From assembly GCF_001441615.1 (NCBI RefSeq), contig NZ_LAXJ01000010.1:1-64000 (forward strand): a stretch of 64,000 nucleotides of DNA, in the 5' to 3' direction. Of the stretch, positions 47,014 through 54,720 are shown piece after piece. Under the pieces are notes generated by a model. That model made no database searches, was not told the DNA's origin, and worked only from the letters and a program-made list of their open reading frames with translations. How positions within the stretch are numbered: the stretch's first letter is position 1; each line of letters starts with the position of its first letter. This DNA comes from Roseovarius atlanticus (GTDB lineage: Bacteria > Pseudomonadota > Alphaproteobacteria > Rhodobacterales > Rhodobacteraceae). The position numbers and the translations under genes were made by a program.

Positions 47014-48228
47014 ATGCCCACAGTCCGCTTCCTAGACCGCTCCACACCGCCGCACATCTTCACCCTGATCGTGCTGGCCGGGATCTCGACGCTCGCGCTC
47101 AACATCTTCTTGCCCTCCCTGCCCGGCATGACCGCCTATTTCGAAACGGATTATGGCGTCATGCAGCTCGCCGTCGCCGGGTACCTGGGCATCAACGCCA
47201 TCCTGCAACTGCTGATCGGCCCGATTTCCGACCGGGTCGGGCGCCGCCCGGTGATCCTCGGCGGGCTGGTGATCTTCCTGTTGGCGACGCTGGGCTGTCT
47301 TCTGTCCACGAACATCTGGGTCTTCCTCGTTTTCCGCATGTTTCAGGGCGGCATCGTCGCCGCCATGGTCCTGTCGCGCGCCGTGGTGCGCGACATGGTC
47401 CCTGCCGACCGGGCCGCGTCGATGATCGGCTACGTCACCATGGGCATGTCCGTCGTGCCCATGATCGGCCCGGCCATCGGCGGCGCGCTCGATGCCGCCT
47501 TCGACTGGCACGGCAGCTTCTGGGCGCTCTTCGCCATGGGCGCGGCGGTGCTCTGGCTGGTCTGGAACGACCTTGGCGAAACCGCGCCGCTCGAAGGCCG
47601 CACCTTCCGCGACCAGTTCGCCGAATACCCCGAGCTCTTTTCCTCCTACCGCTTCTGGGGCTACGCGCTCGCCGCCGCGCTTTCCTCGGGGGCGTTCTTC
47701 GCCTACTTGGGCGGCGCGCCCTTCGTCGGCGCGCAGGTCTTTGGCCTCACCCCGTCCGAACTCGGCCTCTTCTTCGGCGCCCCCGCCGTGGGCTATTTCA
47801 CGGGAAACTTCCTCTCGGGCCGCTTCTCGACCCGCGTGGGCATCAACCGCATGGTCTTCGCGGGCGCGCTCGCCAACGCTATCGGGCACGGCATCAACCT
47901 CGCCACGCTCTATGCCGGGATCAGCACGCCCTACACGTTTTTCGGCCTGATGACGCTGATGGGCCTCGGGAACGGCATGACCATCCCCAATGCCACCGCC
48001 GGCGCGCTCTCTGTCCGCCCCAGCCTCGCCGGCACCGCCAGCGGCCTTGCGGGCTTTCTCATGATCGGCGGCGGCGCGGGCCTGTCGGCGCTGGCCGGTG
48101 CCCTGCTCGGCCCCGGCACCGGGGCCTTCCCGCTGGTCTGGCTGATGCTGATGACGGCCCTGGGCGGCATCCTCGCCATCTCGCTCGTCATCTTGCGCGA
48201 ACGGCAGGTGGGCGTGCCCTCGATCTGA
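47014..48228 (+). CDS. Bcr/CflA family MFS drug-resistance transporter
   Basis: A 404-residue, twelve-helix exporter. The family signature is visible at TDYGVMQLAVAGYLGINAILQLLIGPISDRVGRRPVILGG and FRMFQGGIVAAMVLSRAVVRDM. It probably exports small drugs or metabolites by proton antiport. ATG 47014 (MPTVRFLDRSTPPHIF) gives the family length. The same frame stays open 45 codons further upstream into repeat copy B, which I regard as non-coding. It precedes pccR by 71 bases. Confidence 0.88.
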   Translation: MPTVRFLDRSTPPHIFTLIVLAGISTLALNIFLPSLPGMTAYFETDYGVMQLAVAGYLGINAILQLLIGPISDRVGRRPVILGGLVIFLLATLGCLLSTNIWVFLVFRMFQGGIVAAMVLSRAVVRDMVPADRAASMIGYVTMGMSVVPMIGPAIGGALDAAFDWHGSFWALFAMGAAVLWLVWNDLGETAPLEGRTFRDQFAEYPELFSSYRFWGYALAAALSSGAFFAYLGGAPFVGAQVFGLTPSELGLFFGAPAVGYFTGNFLSGRFSTRVGINRMVFAGALANAIGHGINLATLYAGISTPYTFFGLMTLMGLGNGMTIPNATAGALSVRPSLAGTASGLAGFLMIGGGAGLSALAGALLGPGTGAFPLVWLMLMTALGGILAISLVILRERQVGVPSI

Positions 48229-48250
48229 ACACCGCCCTTGCGCACACCGC

Positions 48251-48289
48251 TTTGCAAATCTAAACCTGCGCACACGCAAACCTGCAAAG
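48251..48289 (+). promoter_or_regulatory. candidate PccR autoregulatory site
   Basis: Just upstream of pccR are a perfect palindrome TTTGCAAA (48251-48258) and a related CGCAAACCTGCAAAG (48275-48289). These are the same words as in the pccB leader. Their position, 10-50 bases before ATG 48300, would suit repression of its own gene. Binding is inferred. Confidence 0.6.
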
Positions 48290-48299
48290 CGAGCCACCC

Positions 48300-49700
48300 A
48301 TGGCCACCCAGAAACTCTATGCCGGCGCCAAGCTGCGCGAGACGCGCCAGCGCCTTGCCCTGACGCAAAAGGATTTCGCCGCCAAGCTCGGCGTCTCCCT
48401 GCCCTACCTGAACCAGATGGAGAACAACAACCGCCCGGTCTCCACCACGGTCATCCTCGCCCTGGCGCAGGAATTCGGCTTCGACGTCACCGAACTCGCC
48501 ACCGGCGACGCCGAACGGCTGGTGACCGACATGCGCGAGGCACTGGCCGACGCCGTCTTTGCCGATGACATCCCCGGCCTCAGCGACCTGCGCCTGACGG
48601 CCTCGAACGCCCCCGCCATGGCCCGCGCCTTTCTCGAACTGCACCGCGCCTACCGCGACACGCACGAACGCCTCGCCTCCCTCGACGAGGCTCTGGGCCG
48701 CGAGGATGCCCGCCCCCAGATCTCCCCCTGGGACGAGGTGCGCGATTTCTTCCACTATTGCGACAACTACATCGACGCCGTGGACCGCGCGGCCGAGCAT
48801 TTCGCCGGCCCCGCCTCCGGCCCCCGCCGCATCACCGAGCTGGCCGAGGCGCGGCTGGACGCGCTCGGCATCAAGGTGGTGGACAGCGACGACGCCCGCC
48901 TGCGCCACTACGATCGCGACGCCCGCATCCTCTACCTGTCGAACCACGCCGAACCCGAGACGCGCCGCTTTCAACTCCTCCTGCAAGTCGCTCTTCTGAC
49001 ACAGGAAAAGCTGATCGAGGCCACGCTCGATTTCGCCCGGTTCCAGTCCCCCGCCGCCCGCGACATCGCCAAGATCGGGCTGGCCAATTACTTCGCCGGG
49101 GCGGCGCTCATGCCCTACACCGCCTTCCTGCAAGCGGCCCAACACCACCGCCACGACCTCGAACGCCTCGCCACCCGTTTCGGCGCCTCGATCGAACAGG
49201 TCTGCCACCGCCTGTCCACGCTGCAACGCCCCGGGGCCAAGGGCGTGCCGTTCTTCTTCGTCCGCGTCGACCAGGCCGGTACGATCACCAAGCGCCACTC
49301 CGCCACGCGCCTGCAATTCGCCCGCTTCGGCGGCGCGTGTCCCCTCTGGAACGTCCACCGCGCCTTCGAGACGCCCGGCCGCTTCCTGCGCCAGCTGGCC
49401 GAAACCCCGGACGGCGTGCGCTACATCAGCCTCGCCCGAGACGTCTCCAAACGCGGCGGCCACTATGGCGCCCCCGTCCGCCGCTTCGCCATCGCCCTGG
49501 GCTGCGAGGTGAAGCACGCAGATGCATTGGTCTATGCCGACGACCTCGACCTGACACTCTCGCAGGCCTACGAGCCCATCGGCATCTCCTGCCGCATCTG
49601 CGAGCGCACCCAGTGCCACCAGCGCTCGGTCCCGCCGCTGGAACGCCGGTTGCAAGTCACCCCGGATGAACGCGGTGTGCTGCCTTACAAGGTGGGATAG
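48300..49700 (+). CDS. pccR: short-chain fatty acyl regulator (ScfR family, PccR-like)
   Basis: A 466-residue transcription factor. An N-terminal XRE helix-turn-helix covers about residues 8-62 (LRETRQRLALTQKDFAAKLGVSLPYLNQMENNNRPVS). The middle is an ImmA/IrrE-like domain in which the protease HExxH is not evident. A C-terminal DUF2083 domain ends with Cys residues in ISCRICERTQCHQRS. ScfR proteins sense acyl-CoA and activate or repress carboxylation pathways; PccR controls pccB. The last codons overlap the end of repeat copy C. Confidence 0.9.
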   Translation: MATQKLYAGAKLRETRQRLALTQKDFAAKLGVSLPYLNQMENNNRPVSTTVILALAQEFGFDVTELATGDAERLVTDMREALADAVFADDIPGLSDLRLTASNAPAMARAFLELHRAYRDTHERLASLDEALGREDARPQISPWDEVRDFFHYCDNYIDAVDRAAEHFAGPASGPRRITELAEARLDALGIKVVDSDDARLRHYDRDARILYLSNHAEPETRRFQLLLQVALLTQEKLIEATLDFARFQSPAARDIAKIGLANYFAGAALMPYTAFLQAAQHHRHDLERLATRFGASIEQVCHRLSTLQRPGAKGVPFFFVRVDQAGTITKRHSATRLQFARFGGACPLWNVHRAFETPGRFLRQLAETPDGVRYISLARDVSKRGGHYGAPVRRFAIALGCEVKHADALVYADDLDLTLSQAYEPIGISCRICERTQCHQRSVPPLERRLQVTPDERGVLPYKVG

Positions 49701-49864
49701 CCGTGCGAGCGCCAGACCGCGGGATGGCGACCCGCCAGGTGTTCGGGGCACTTTATGGCAGCCAAATCCGTATCACCTTTGATCGGCGCGCCAAAGTCAC
49801 CCAATCGCCAGCCCGTCCGGGCGGTCTGGCGATCGCGCGGCGGCCTTCGGCCTTGATTCCGCGC
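49695..49864 (-). repeat. dispersed intergenic repeat, copy C
   Basis: Inverted relative to copies A and B, about 170 bp. On the minus strand it starts GCGCGGAATCAAGGCC like copy A and ends GGTCTGGCGCTCGCACGGC, then TATCC. A central block of about 45 bases present in A and B is replaced here by a different sequence that still folds: ATCGCCAG/CTGGCGAT flanks a GC-rich loop. Its right end covers the stop codon of pccR (49698-49700). Confidence 0.85.
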
Positions 49865-49895
49865 GCTTCCCGGCCCCAACGTTATTCGGCACGTC

Positions 49896-49917
49896 GTAGG
49901 GTGGGTGAAAACCCACC
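49896..49917. repeat. REP-like palindrome
   Basis: GTAGGGTGGGTGAAAACCCACC-type hairpin, the same half-unit as at 44995. Together with the terminator at 49932 and repeat copy C it occupies the 284-base gap between pccR and the binding-protein gene; I see no gene there. Confidence 0.65.
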
Positions 49918-49931
49918 GCCCCCACCAAAAG

Positions 49932-49954
49932 AAAACCCCCGGCCAAACCGGGGG
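49932..49954 (-). terminator. Rho-independent terminator of the binding-protein gene
   Basis: CCCCCGG (49936-49942) pairs with CCGGGGG (49948-49954) around CCAAA. On the minus strand it is followed by TTTTCTTTT. It is 30 bases past the stop of the substrate-binding protein gene, in the right orientation. Confidence 0.85.
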
Positions 49955-49984
49955 TCCTCCAAATTTCACGAATAAGCCTGAATA

Positions 49985-51541
49985 TCAGGCCATCCACCAG
50001 CGCTCCATCCAGCGCTCGCCGTCCATGTCCCAATTCGACGCCATCTCGCCATGGGCAACCTTGTCGCCCACCGCAAAGACGTAATTGGCGAACATCGGGA
50101 TCACGACGCCGCCCTGGTTGGCCACCAGGTCCTGCATCTCGTAATACATCTCCCGGCGCTTGTCCTCGTCCAGCTCGGCACGGGCCTTGAGCAGCAGCTC
50201 CTCGAATCGGTCATTGCACCAGAAGCTGTCGTTCCACGCCGCCCCGCACTGATAGGCGGTGGCGAACATCTGGTCCTCGACCGGACGACCGCCCCAGTAA
50301 ACGGCGGTGAAGGGTTTCTTCATCCACACGTCCGACCAGTAGCCGTCCTTGGGCTCGCGCACCACGTTGATGTTGATGCCCGCTTCCTTGGCCGACGCCT
50401 GGTACAGGATCGCCGCATCCACCGCGCCGCCGAACGCCGCGTCCGACGACGACAGGTTGATGTCGATGCTGTCCATCCCCGCTTCTTTCAGGAAGAACTT
50501 CGCCTTGTCCGGGTCATAGGTCTTCTGCTCCAACTCGGAGTTGTAGAACCGCTGCCCCTGCCCGATCGGATGGTCGTTACCGACCGAGCCGTAGCCGAAC
50601 AGGATCTTCTCGACCAGCTCCTCGCGGTTGATACCCCATTTCAGGGCTTGGCGGATGTTATTGTCTGTATAGGGGTCGGTGTTGGTCGACATCGCGAAGG
50701 TATAGTGCTGCGTGCCCGCCACCGACTCGATGGTCACGCCGGGGTTACGGCCCAGAAGGTTCGCGGCCTTCAGGTCGACCCGGTCGATGGCGTGCACGTC
50801 GCCCGAGACCAAAGCGGTCGTCCGCGCGTTCTGGTCCACCACGGCCAGCATTTCCACGGTGTCGAACCAGCCGCGATCCTCGCGCCAGAAATTCGGGTTG
50901 CGCTCGAACTGGCTGCTGACACCGGGGCTGAAGCTTTTCAGCACATAGGCGCCGCAACCGTCGCCCGACTGCCAGTCGATGCCGTCATCGCTCGCCTTGC
51001 AGATCGCCAGGTGATAATCCGACAAAATGAACGGAAAGTCGGCATTGCCGCCGTCCAGCGTGAACACGACCGTGTCGTCGCCATCGGCCTTGATATCGGT
51101 GATAGGCGCCACGATCGGCCCCGCGGCCGAGGTCGAATCCTCGCCCCGATGGTGATTGATCGACGCGATCACGTCCTCCACCGTCAGTTCCTTGCCGGAA
51201 TGGAACGTCACGCCCTTGCGGATCTTCATGCGCCATTCGCTGGCATCTTCCGACGCTTCCCAGCTTTCGGCCAGTTCCGGCTCCAGGCTGCCATCGGGGG
51301 CCACCTGGGTCAGGAACCCGTGGATACCGAAGCCCAGCGCCAGCATGTAACCGTTCTCCCACTGGCCGGGGTCCAGCGTGTCCGTCGTCTGTCCGTGGCC
51401 CTTGGCCACGCGCAGGTCACCGCCGCGCTTCGGCGTGCTCTGGGCAAAGGACGCCCCCGGCAGACCCGCCGCGACACCCGCCGCGACCGTGGTTTTCAGA
51501 AATCCGCGACGGTCCAGAAGTCCGCCTTTGATCAATGACAT
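49985..51541 (-). CDS. ABC transporter substrate-binding protein, family 5
   Basis: A 518-residue periplasmic binding protein of the oligopeptide/nickel type. A twin-arginine-like signal (LLDRRGFLKTTVAAGVAAGLPGASFA) precedes KRGGDLRVAKGHGQTTDTLDP. Typical internal parts are ESWEASEDASEWRMKIRKGVTFHSGKELTVEDVIAS and DNNIRQALKWGINREELVEKILFGYGS. The ligand could be a peptide, an opine or a small organic. No permease or ATPase gene is adjacent, so it is an orphan or its partners lie elsewhere. It is divergent from betI. Confidence 0.9.
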   Translation of the reverse strand: MSLIKGGLLDRRGFLKTTVAAGVAAGLPGASFAQSTPKRGGDLRVAKGHGQTTDTLDPGQWENGYMLALGFGIHGFLTQVAPDGSLEPELAESWEASEDASEWRMKIRKGVTFHSGKELTVEDVIASINHHRGEDSTSAAGPIVAPITDIKADGDDTVVFTLDGGNADFPFILSDYHLAICKASDDGIDWQSGDGCGAYVLKSFSPGVSSQFERNPNFWREDRGWFDTVEMLAVVDQNARTTALVSGDVHAIDRVDLKAANLLGRNPGVTIESVAGTQHYTFAMSTNTDPYTDNNIRQALKWGINREELVEKILFGYGSVGNDHPIGQGQRFYNSELEQKTYDPDKAKFFLKEAGMDSIDINLSSSDAAFGGAVDAAILYQASAKEAGININVVREPKDGYWSDVWMKKPFTAVYWGGRPVEDQMFATAYQCGAAWNDSFWCNDRFEELLLKARAELDEDKRREMYYEMQDLVANQGGVVIPMFANYVFAVGDKVAHGEMASNWDMDGERWMERWWMA

Positions 51542-51841
51542 GTCATGTTCTCCCTTGTTGACACGATACTCTGTTATGCTCTGCGCATGACGCGCGTATG
51601 TCCGGGGCCGCCAATTTCAGGGTTTGCGTCAAAAGCCTCTTGGCTGCGCTGAGACCCCTCGGCGTGGCCCGAAAACGACATCCCGGCAACCTTAGACGCC
51701 ACGTGCGACCCAGTGCAACGCGAAAGCTTCGCCTCTGCCATTCTTGATCCCTATCCCCTGTTGACGCAGACAATACGTTTATTGATTGACGAGTCAATCA
51801 AAACTCAATACCGCATGGGGCCGTCAGTCACGGAGGACCAA
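51542..51841. promoter_or_regulatory. divergent promoter region between the binding protein and betI
   Basis: This 300-base region holds the leaders of both genes. Towards betI there is TTGACG (51761-51766) as a possible -35, the palindromic operator at 51782-51801 in the -10 region, and a GGAGG ribosome site at 51832. Apart from these I see nothing recognisable; no small frame has protein character. Confidence 0.55.
51782..51801. promoter_or_regulatory. BetI operator
   Basis: TTGATTGACGAGTCAATCAA is a perfect 9-2-9 inverted repeat directly upstream of betI. The sequence type (ATTGAttGAC/GTCaaTCAAT) matches the palindromes known for BetI repressors in other proteobacteria. Its place at the likely promoter supports choline-responsive self-repression of the operon. 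Confidence 0.85.
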
Positions 51842-52432
51842 TTGCCCAAGATCGGAATGGAACCGATTCGACGCTCCGCGCTGGTCGAGGCCACGATCCA
51901 TGAGATCGGCGCGCGCGGCTCGCTCGACGTCACCGTCAGCCAGATCGCGCGGCGCGCCGGCATGTCCTCGGCGCTGGCGCATCACTATTTCGGCTCCAAG
52001 GAACAGATCTTCGCCGCCGCCATGCGCCACATCCTCACCCTCTACGGGGCCGAGGTGCGCGGCGCGCTCATCATGGCCAAAACGCCCCGCCAACGGCTCG
52101 AGGCGATCATCCGCGCCAGCTTCGCCCCCGGGCAGTTCCGCGACGAGATGATCGCCGCCTGGCTCAATTTCTACGTCCAGGCCCAGAAATCCGACGAGGC
52201 GCGGCGCCTTCTGCATGTCTACCACCGCCGCCTGCGCTCGAACCTGCACCACGCGTTCCGCCAGCTTGCCCCGGCGGAAGACGCCCGCACCCTCACGCGC
52301 GGTCTGGCCGCGATGATCGACGGCCTTTATATCCGGCAGGCGCTGCACAGTGCACCGCTCTCGGGCGAAACCGCCATCGGTGTGTTGTTGCACTACATCG
52401 ACACCTCACTCCCGGAAGGCGCCCCCACATGA
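51842..52432 (+). CDS. betI: TetR-family choline-responsive repressor
   Basis: A 196-residue repressor, the usual BetI length. I start it at TTG 51842, translated MPKIGMEPIRRSALVEATIHEIG, because this matches the conserved BetI N-terminus (MPKxGMxxIRR) and an ideal GGAGG (51832-51836) sits 5 bases before it; the open frame upstream crosses the operator. The helix-turn-helix is ISQIARRAGMSSALAHHYFGSKEQ-like. It controls the downstream choline genes. Its stop overlaps betC by 4 bases. Confidence 0.92.
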   Translation: MPKIGMEPIRRSALVEATIHEIGARGSLDVTVSQIARRAGMSSALAHHYFGSKEQIFAAAMRHILTLYGAEVRGALIMAKTPRQRLEAIIRASFAPGQFRDEMIAAWLNFYVQAQKSDEARRLLHVYHRRLRSNLHHAFRQLAPAEDARTLTRGLAAMIDGLYIRQALHSAPLSGETAIGVLLHYIDTSLPEGAPT

Positions 52433-53943
52433 CACGTCCCAACATCCTCATCTTCATGGTCGACCAGCTGAACGGAAAATTCTTCCCCGACGGCCCCGCC
52501 GACTGGCTGCACGCGCCCAACCTCAAGGCGTTGGCCGAGCGGTCGACCCGGTTCAAGAACGCCTACACCGCCTCGCCGCTCTGCGCCCCGGGCCGCGCCA
52601 GCTACATGTCCGGCCTCCTGCCGTCGCGCAGCCGCGTCTATGACAACGCCGCCGAGTTCTCCGCCGACATACCCACCTATGCGCATCACCTGCGCCGCGC
52701 CGGCTACCAGACCTGCCTCTCGGGCAAGATGCATTTCGTCGGCCCCGACCAGCTTCACGGCTTCGAGGAACGCCTCACGACCGACATCTACCCCGCCGAT
52801 TTCGGGTGGACGCCCGATTACCGCAAACCGGGCGAACGCATCGACTGGTGGTACCACAACATGGGCTCTGTCACCGGCTCCGGCGTGGCCGAGATCTCTA
52901 ACCAGATGGAATATGACGACGAGGTCGCCTACCACGCCACCCGCAAGGTCTATGACTACGGGCGCGGCCATGACGACCGCCCCTGGTGCCTGACGGTCAG
53001 CTTCACCCACCCGCACGATCCATATGTCGCGCGCAAGAAATACTGGGACCTCTACGAGGGCTGCGAACACCTGCTGCCCGAAGTGCCCGCGATGGATTAC
53101 GAGGATCACGACCCCCATTCGCAGCGCATCTTCGATGCCAACGACTGGCGCAGCTTCACCATCACCGACGAGGACATAAGCCGCTCCCGCCGCGCCTATT
53201 TCGCCAACATCTCCTATCTCGACGACAAGATCGGCGAGGTGATGGAGGCCCTGCGCGGCACCCGGCAAGAGAACGACACCATCATCCTCTTCGTCTCCGA
53301 CCACGGCGACATGCTGGGCGAGCGTGGCCTGTGGTTCAAGATGTCCTTCTTCGAGGGCTCCTCCCGCGTGCCCCTGATGATCTCCGCCCCCGCGATGAAA
53401 CCCGGCCTCGTCACCGAGCCGGTCAGCAACATTGACGTCTGCCCCACGCTCTGCGACCTCGCCGGCGTCGACATGTCCGAGGTCATGCCCTGGGTCGCCG
53501 GCGAAAGCCTCGTGCCCTCGGGCCAGGGCGCCAAACGCCAAAGCCCCGTCGCCATGGAATACGCAGCCGAGGCCTCCTATTCGCCGCTCGTCGCCCTGCG
53601 GCACGAAAATTGGAAATACACCAACTGCGCCCTCGACCCCGAACAGCTCTTCGACCTTTCCGCCGACCCGCTGGAACTCACCAACCTGGCCGAAGACCCC
53701 GCGCACAAGGCGACCTTGGAGCGGTTCCGCGTCGAGGCCGCCGCCCGCTGGGATCTGGAAACCTTCGACGCCCAGGTCCGCGAAAGCCAGGCCCGCCGCT
53801 GGGTCGTCTACGAGGCACTGCGCCAGGGCGGCTACTATCCGTGGGACTACCAGCCCCTGCAAAAGGCGTCCGAGCGCTACATGCGCAACCACATGGACCT
53901 CAACGTGGTCGAGGAAAACGCCCGCTACCCGAGGGGCGAATGA
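52429..53943 (+). CDS. betC: choline-sulfatase
   Basis: A 504-residue arylsulfatase-type enzyme that hydrolyses choline-O-sulfate to choline and sulfate. The formylglycine motif is C-A-P-G-R at 52-56 (SPLCAPGRAS). Metal-site elements include ILIFMVDQLNGKFFP at the start and VSDHGDMLGERGLWFKMSFFEGSSRVP later. The C-terminal extension with WDYQPLQKASERYMRNHMDLN is typical of choline sulfatases. It is the second gene of the bet unit and coupled to betI. Confidence 0.95.
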   Translation: MTRPNILIFMVDQLNGKFFPDGPADWLHAPNLKALAERSTRFKNAYTASPLCAPGRASYMSGLLPSRSRVYDNAAEFSADIPTYAHHLRRAGYQTCLSGKMHFVGPDQLHGFEERLTTDIYPADFGWTPDYRKPGERIDWWYHNMGSVTGSGVAEISNQMEYDDEVAYHATRKVYDYGRGHDDRPWCLTVSFTHPHDPYVARKKYWDLYEGCEHLLPEVPAMDYEDHDPHSQRIFDANDWRSFTITDEDISRSRRAYFANISYLDDKIGEVMEALRGTRQENDTIILFVSDHGDMLGERGLWFKMSFFEGSSRVPLMISAPAMKPGLVTEPVSNIDVCPTLCDLAGVDMSEVMPWVAGESLVPSGQGAKRQSPVAMEYAAEASYSPLVALRHENWKYTNCALDPEQLFDLSADPLELTNLAEDPAHKATLERFRVEAAARWDLETFDAQVRESQARRWVVYEALRQGGYYPWDYQPLQKASERYMRNHMDLNVVEENARYPRGE

Positions 53944-54590
53944 TGCTCACCGTCTATGGCCGCGCCACCTCCTCCAACGTGCAACTGGTCATGTGGACCC
54001 TTGCCGAGCTCGGCCTCGACTGCGAGCGGCTCGACTATGGCCACGTGCATGGCGGCCTAGACACGCCCGAATTCGGCGCGATGAACCCGCACCGCAAGGT
54101 CCCCGTCCTGCGCGACGGCGACCTCGTGATCTGGGAAAGCACCGCCATCCTGCGCTACCTGGCATCGCGCTACGGCGACGGCGGCGCCTTCTGGCCCGCC
54201 GACCCCGCCTTGCGCGCGCCCGTCGACATGTGGGCCGAATGGGCCAAGACGACGCTGGCCGCGGGCTTCACCCATCCCATCTTCTGGCCCCGCGTCCGCA
54301 CCCCCGCTGCCGACCGCGACGAGGCCCGCCTCGCAGCCGCCATCACCGCGTTCGACGGCCGCCTCGCGCGCCTCGCCGACCAGCTCGACGCACAGCCCTA
54401 CATCTGCGGCGACACCTTCACCGCCGCCGACATCGTCGCGGGCCACCTGCTCTACCGCTGGTTCACCATCGACATCCCCCGCGCCGCCAACCCGACGGTC
54501 GAGGCCTATTACGACCGCCTCACCCGCCGCCCCACCTACCAGACCCACGTCATGGTCCCCTACGACGCGCTGCGGGTGGAGGGCGCCTGA
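53940..54590 (+). CDS. glutathione S-transferase family protein
   Basis: A 216-residue GST. The thioredoxin-like N-terminal domain has [22 protein letters not shown] (Ser-type active site) and [28 protein letters not shown], the Pro-Val/Glu-Ser glutathione-binding motif. A helical C-terminal domain includes [15 protein letters not shown]. It overlaps betC by 4 bases (ATGA) and stands where many bet operons carry betB. Whether it acts in choline metabolism, perhaps on toxic betaine aldehyde, is speculation. Confidence 0.88.
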   Translation: MMLTVYGRATSSNVQLVMWTLAELGLDCERLDYGHVHGGLDTPEFGAMNPHRKVPVLRDGDLVIWESTAILRYLASRYGDGGAFWPADPALRAPVDMWAEWAKTTLAAGFTHPIFWPRVRTPAADRDEARLAAAITAFDGRLARLADQLDAQPYICGDTFTAADIVAGHLLYRWFTIDIPRAANPTVEAYYDRLTRRPTYQTHVMVPYDALRVEGA

Positions 54591-54624
54591 TGCTTCTTCT
54601 GGCCATAAATATTCCGGGGGGAGC

Positions 54625-54690
54625 GGCGAACCGCGGGTTCGCCGTGGGGGGCAGCGCCCCCCTCTTCTTCGCAGCGGGCAGCGCCCCCCT
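54625..54690 (+). repeat. hairpin cluster between the GST gene and betA
   Basis: GGCGAACC/GGTTCGCC (54625-54632, 54636-54643) is followed by GGGGGG/CCCCCC (54646-54662). A near-duplicate of GGGCAGCGCCCCCCTC follows at about 54676. This may cut expression of betA relative to betC, or it may be a member of a dispersed palindrome family; the T content is too low for a classical terminator. Confidence 0.55.
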
Positions 54691-54720
54691 CCCCGGCACC
54701 CCAAGCTTCGGAGGTCCCTG

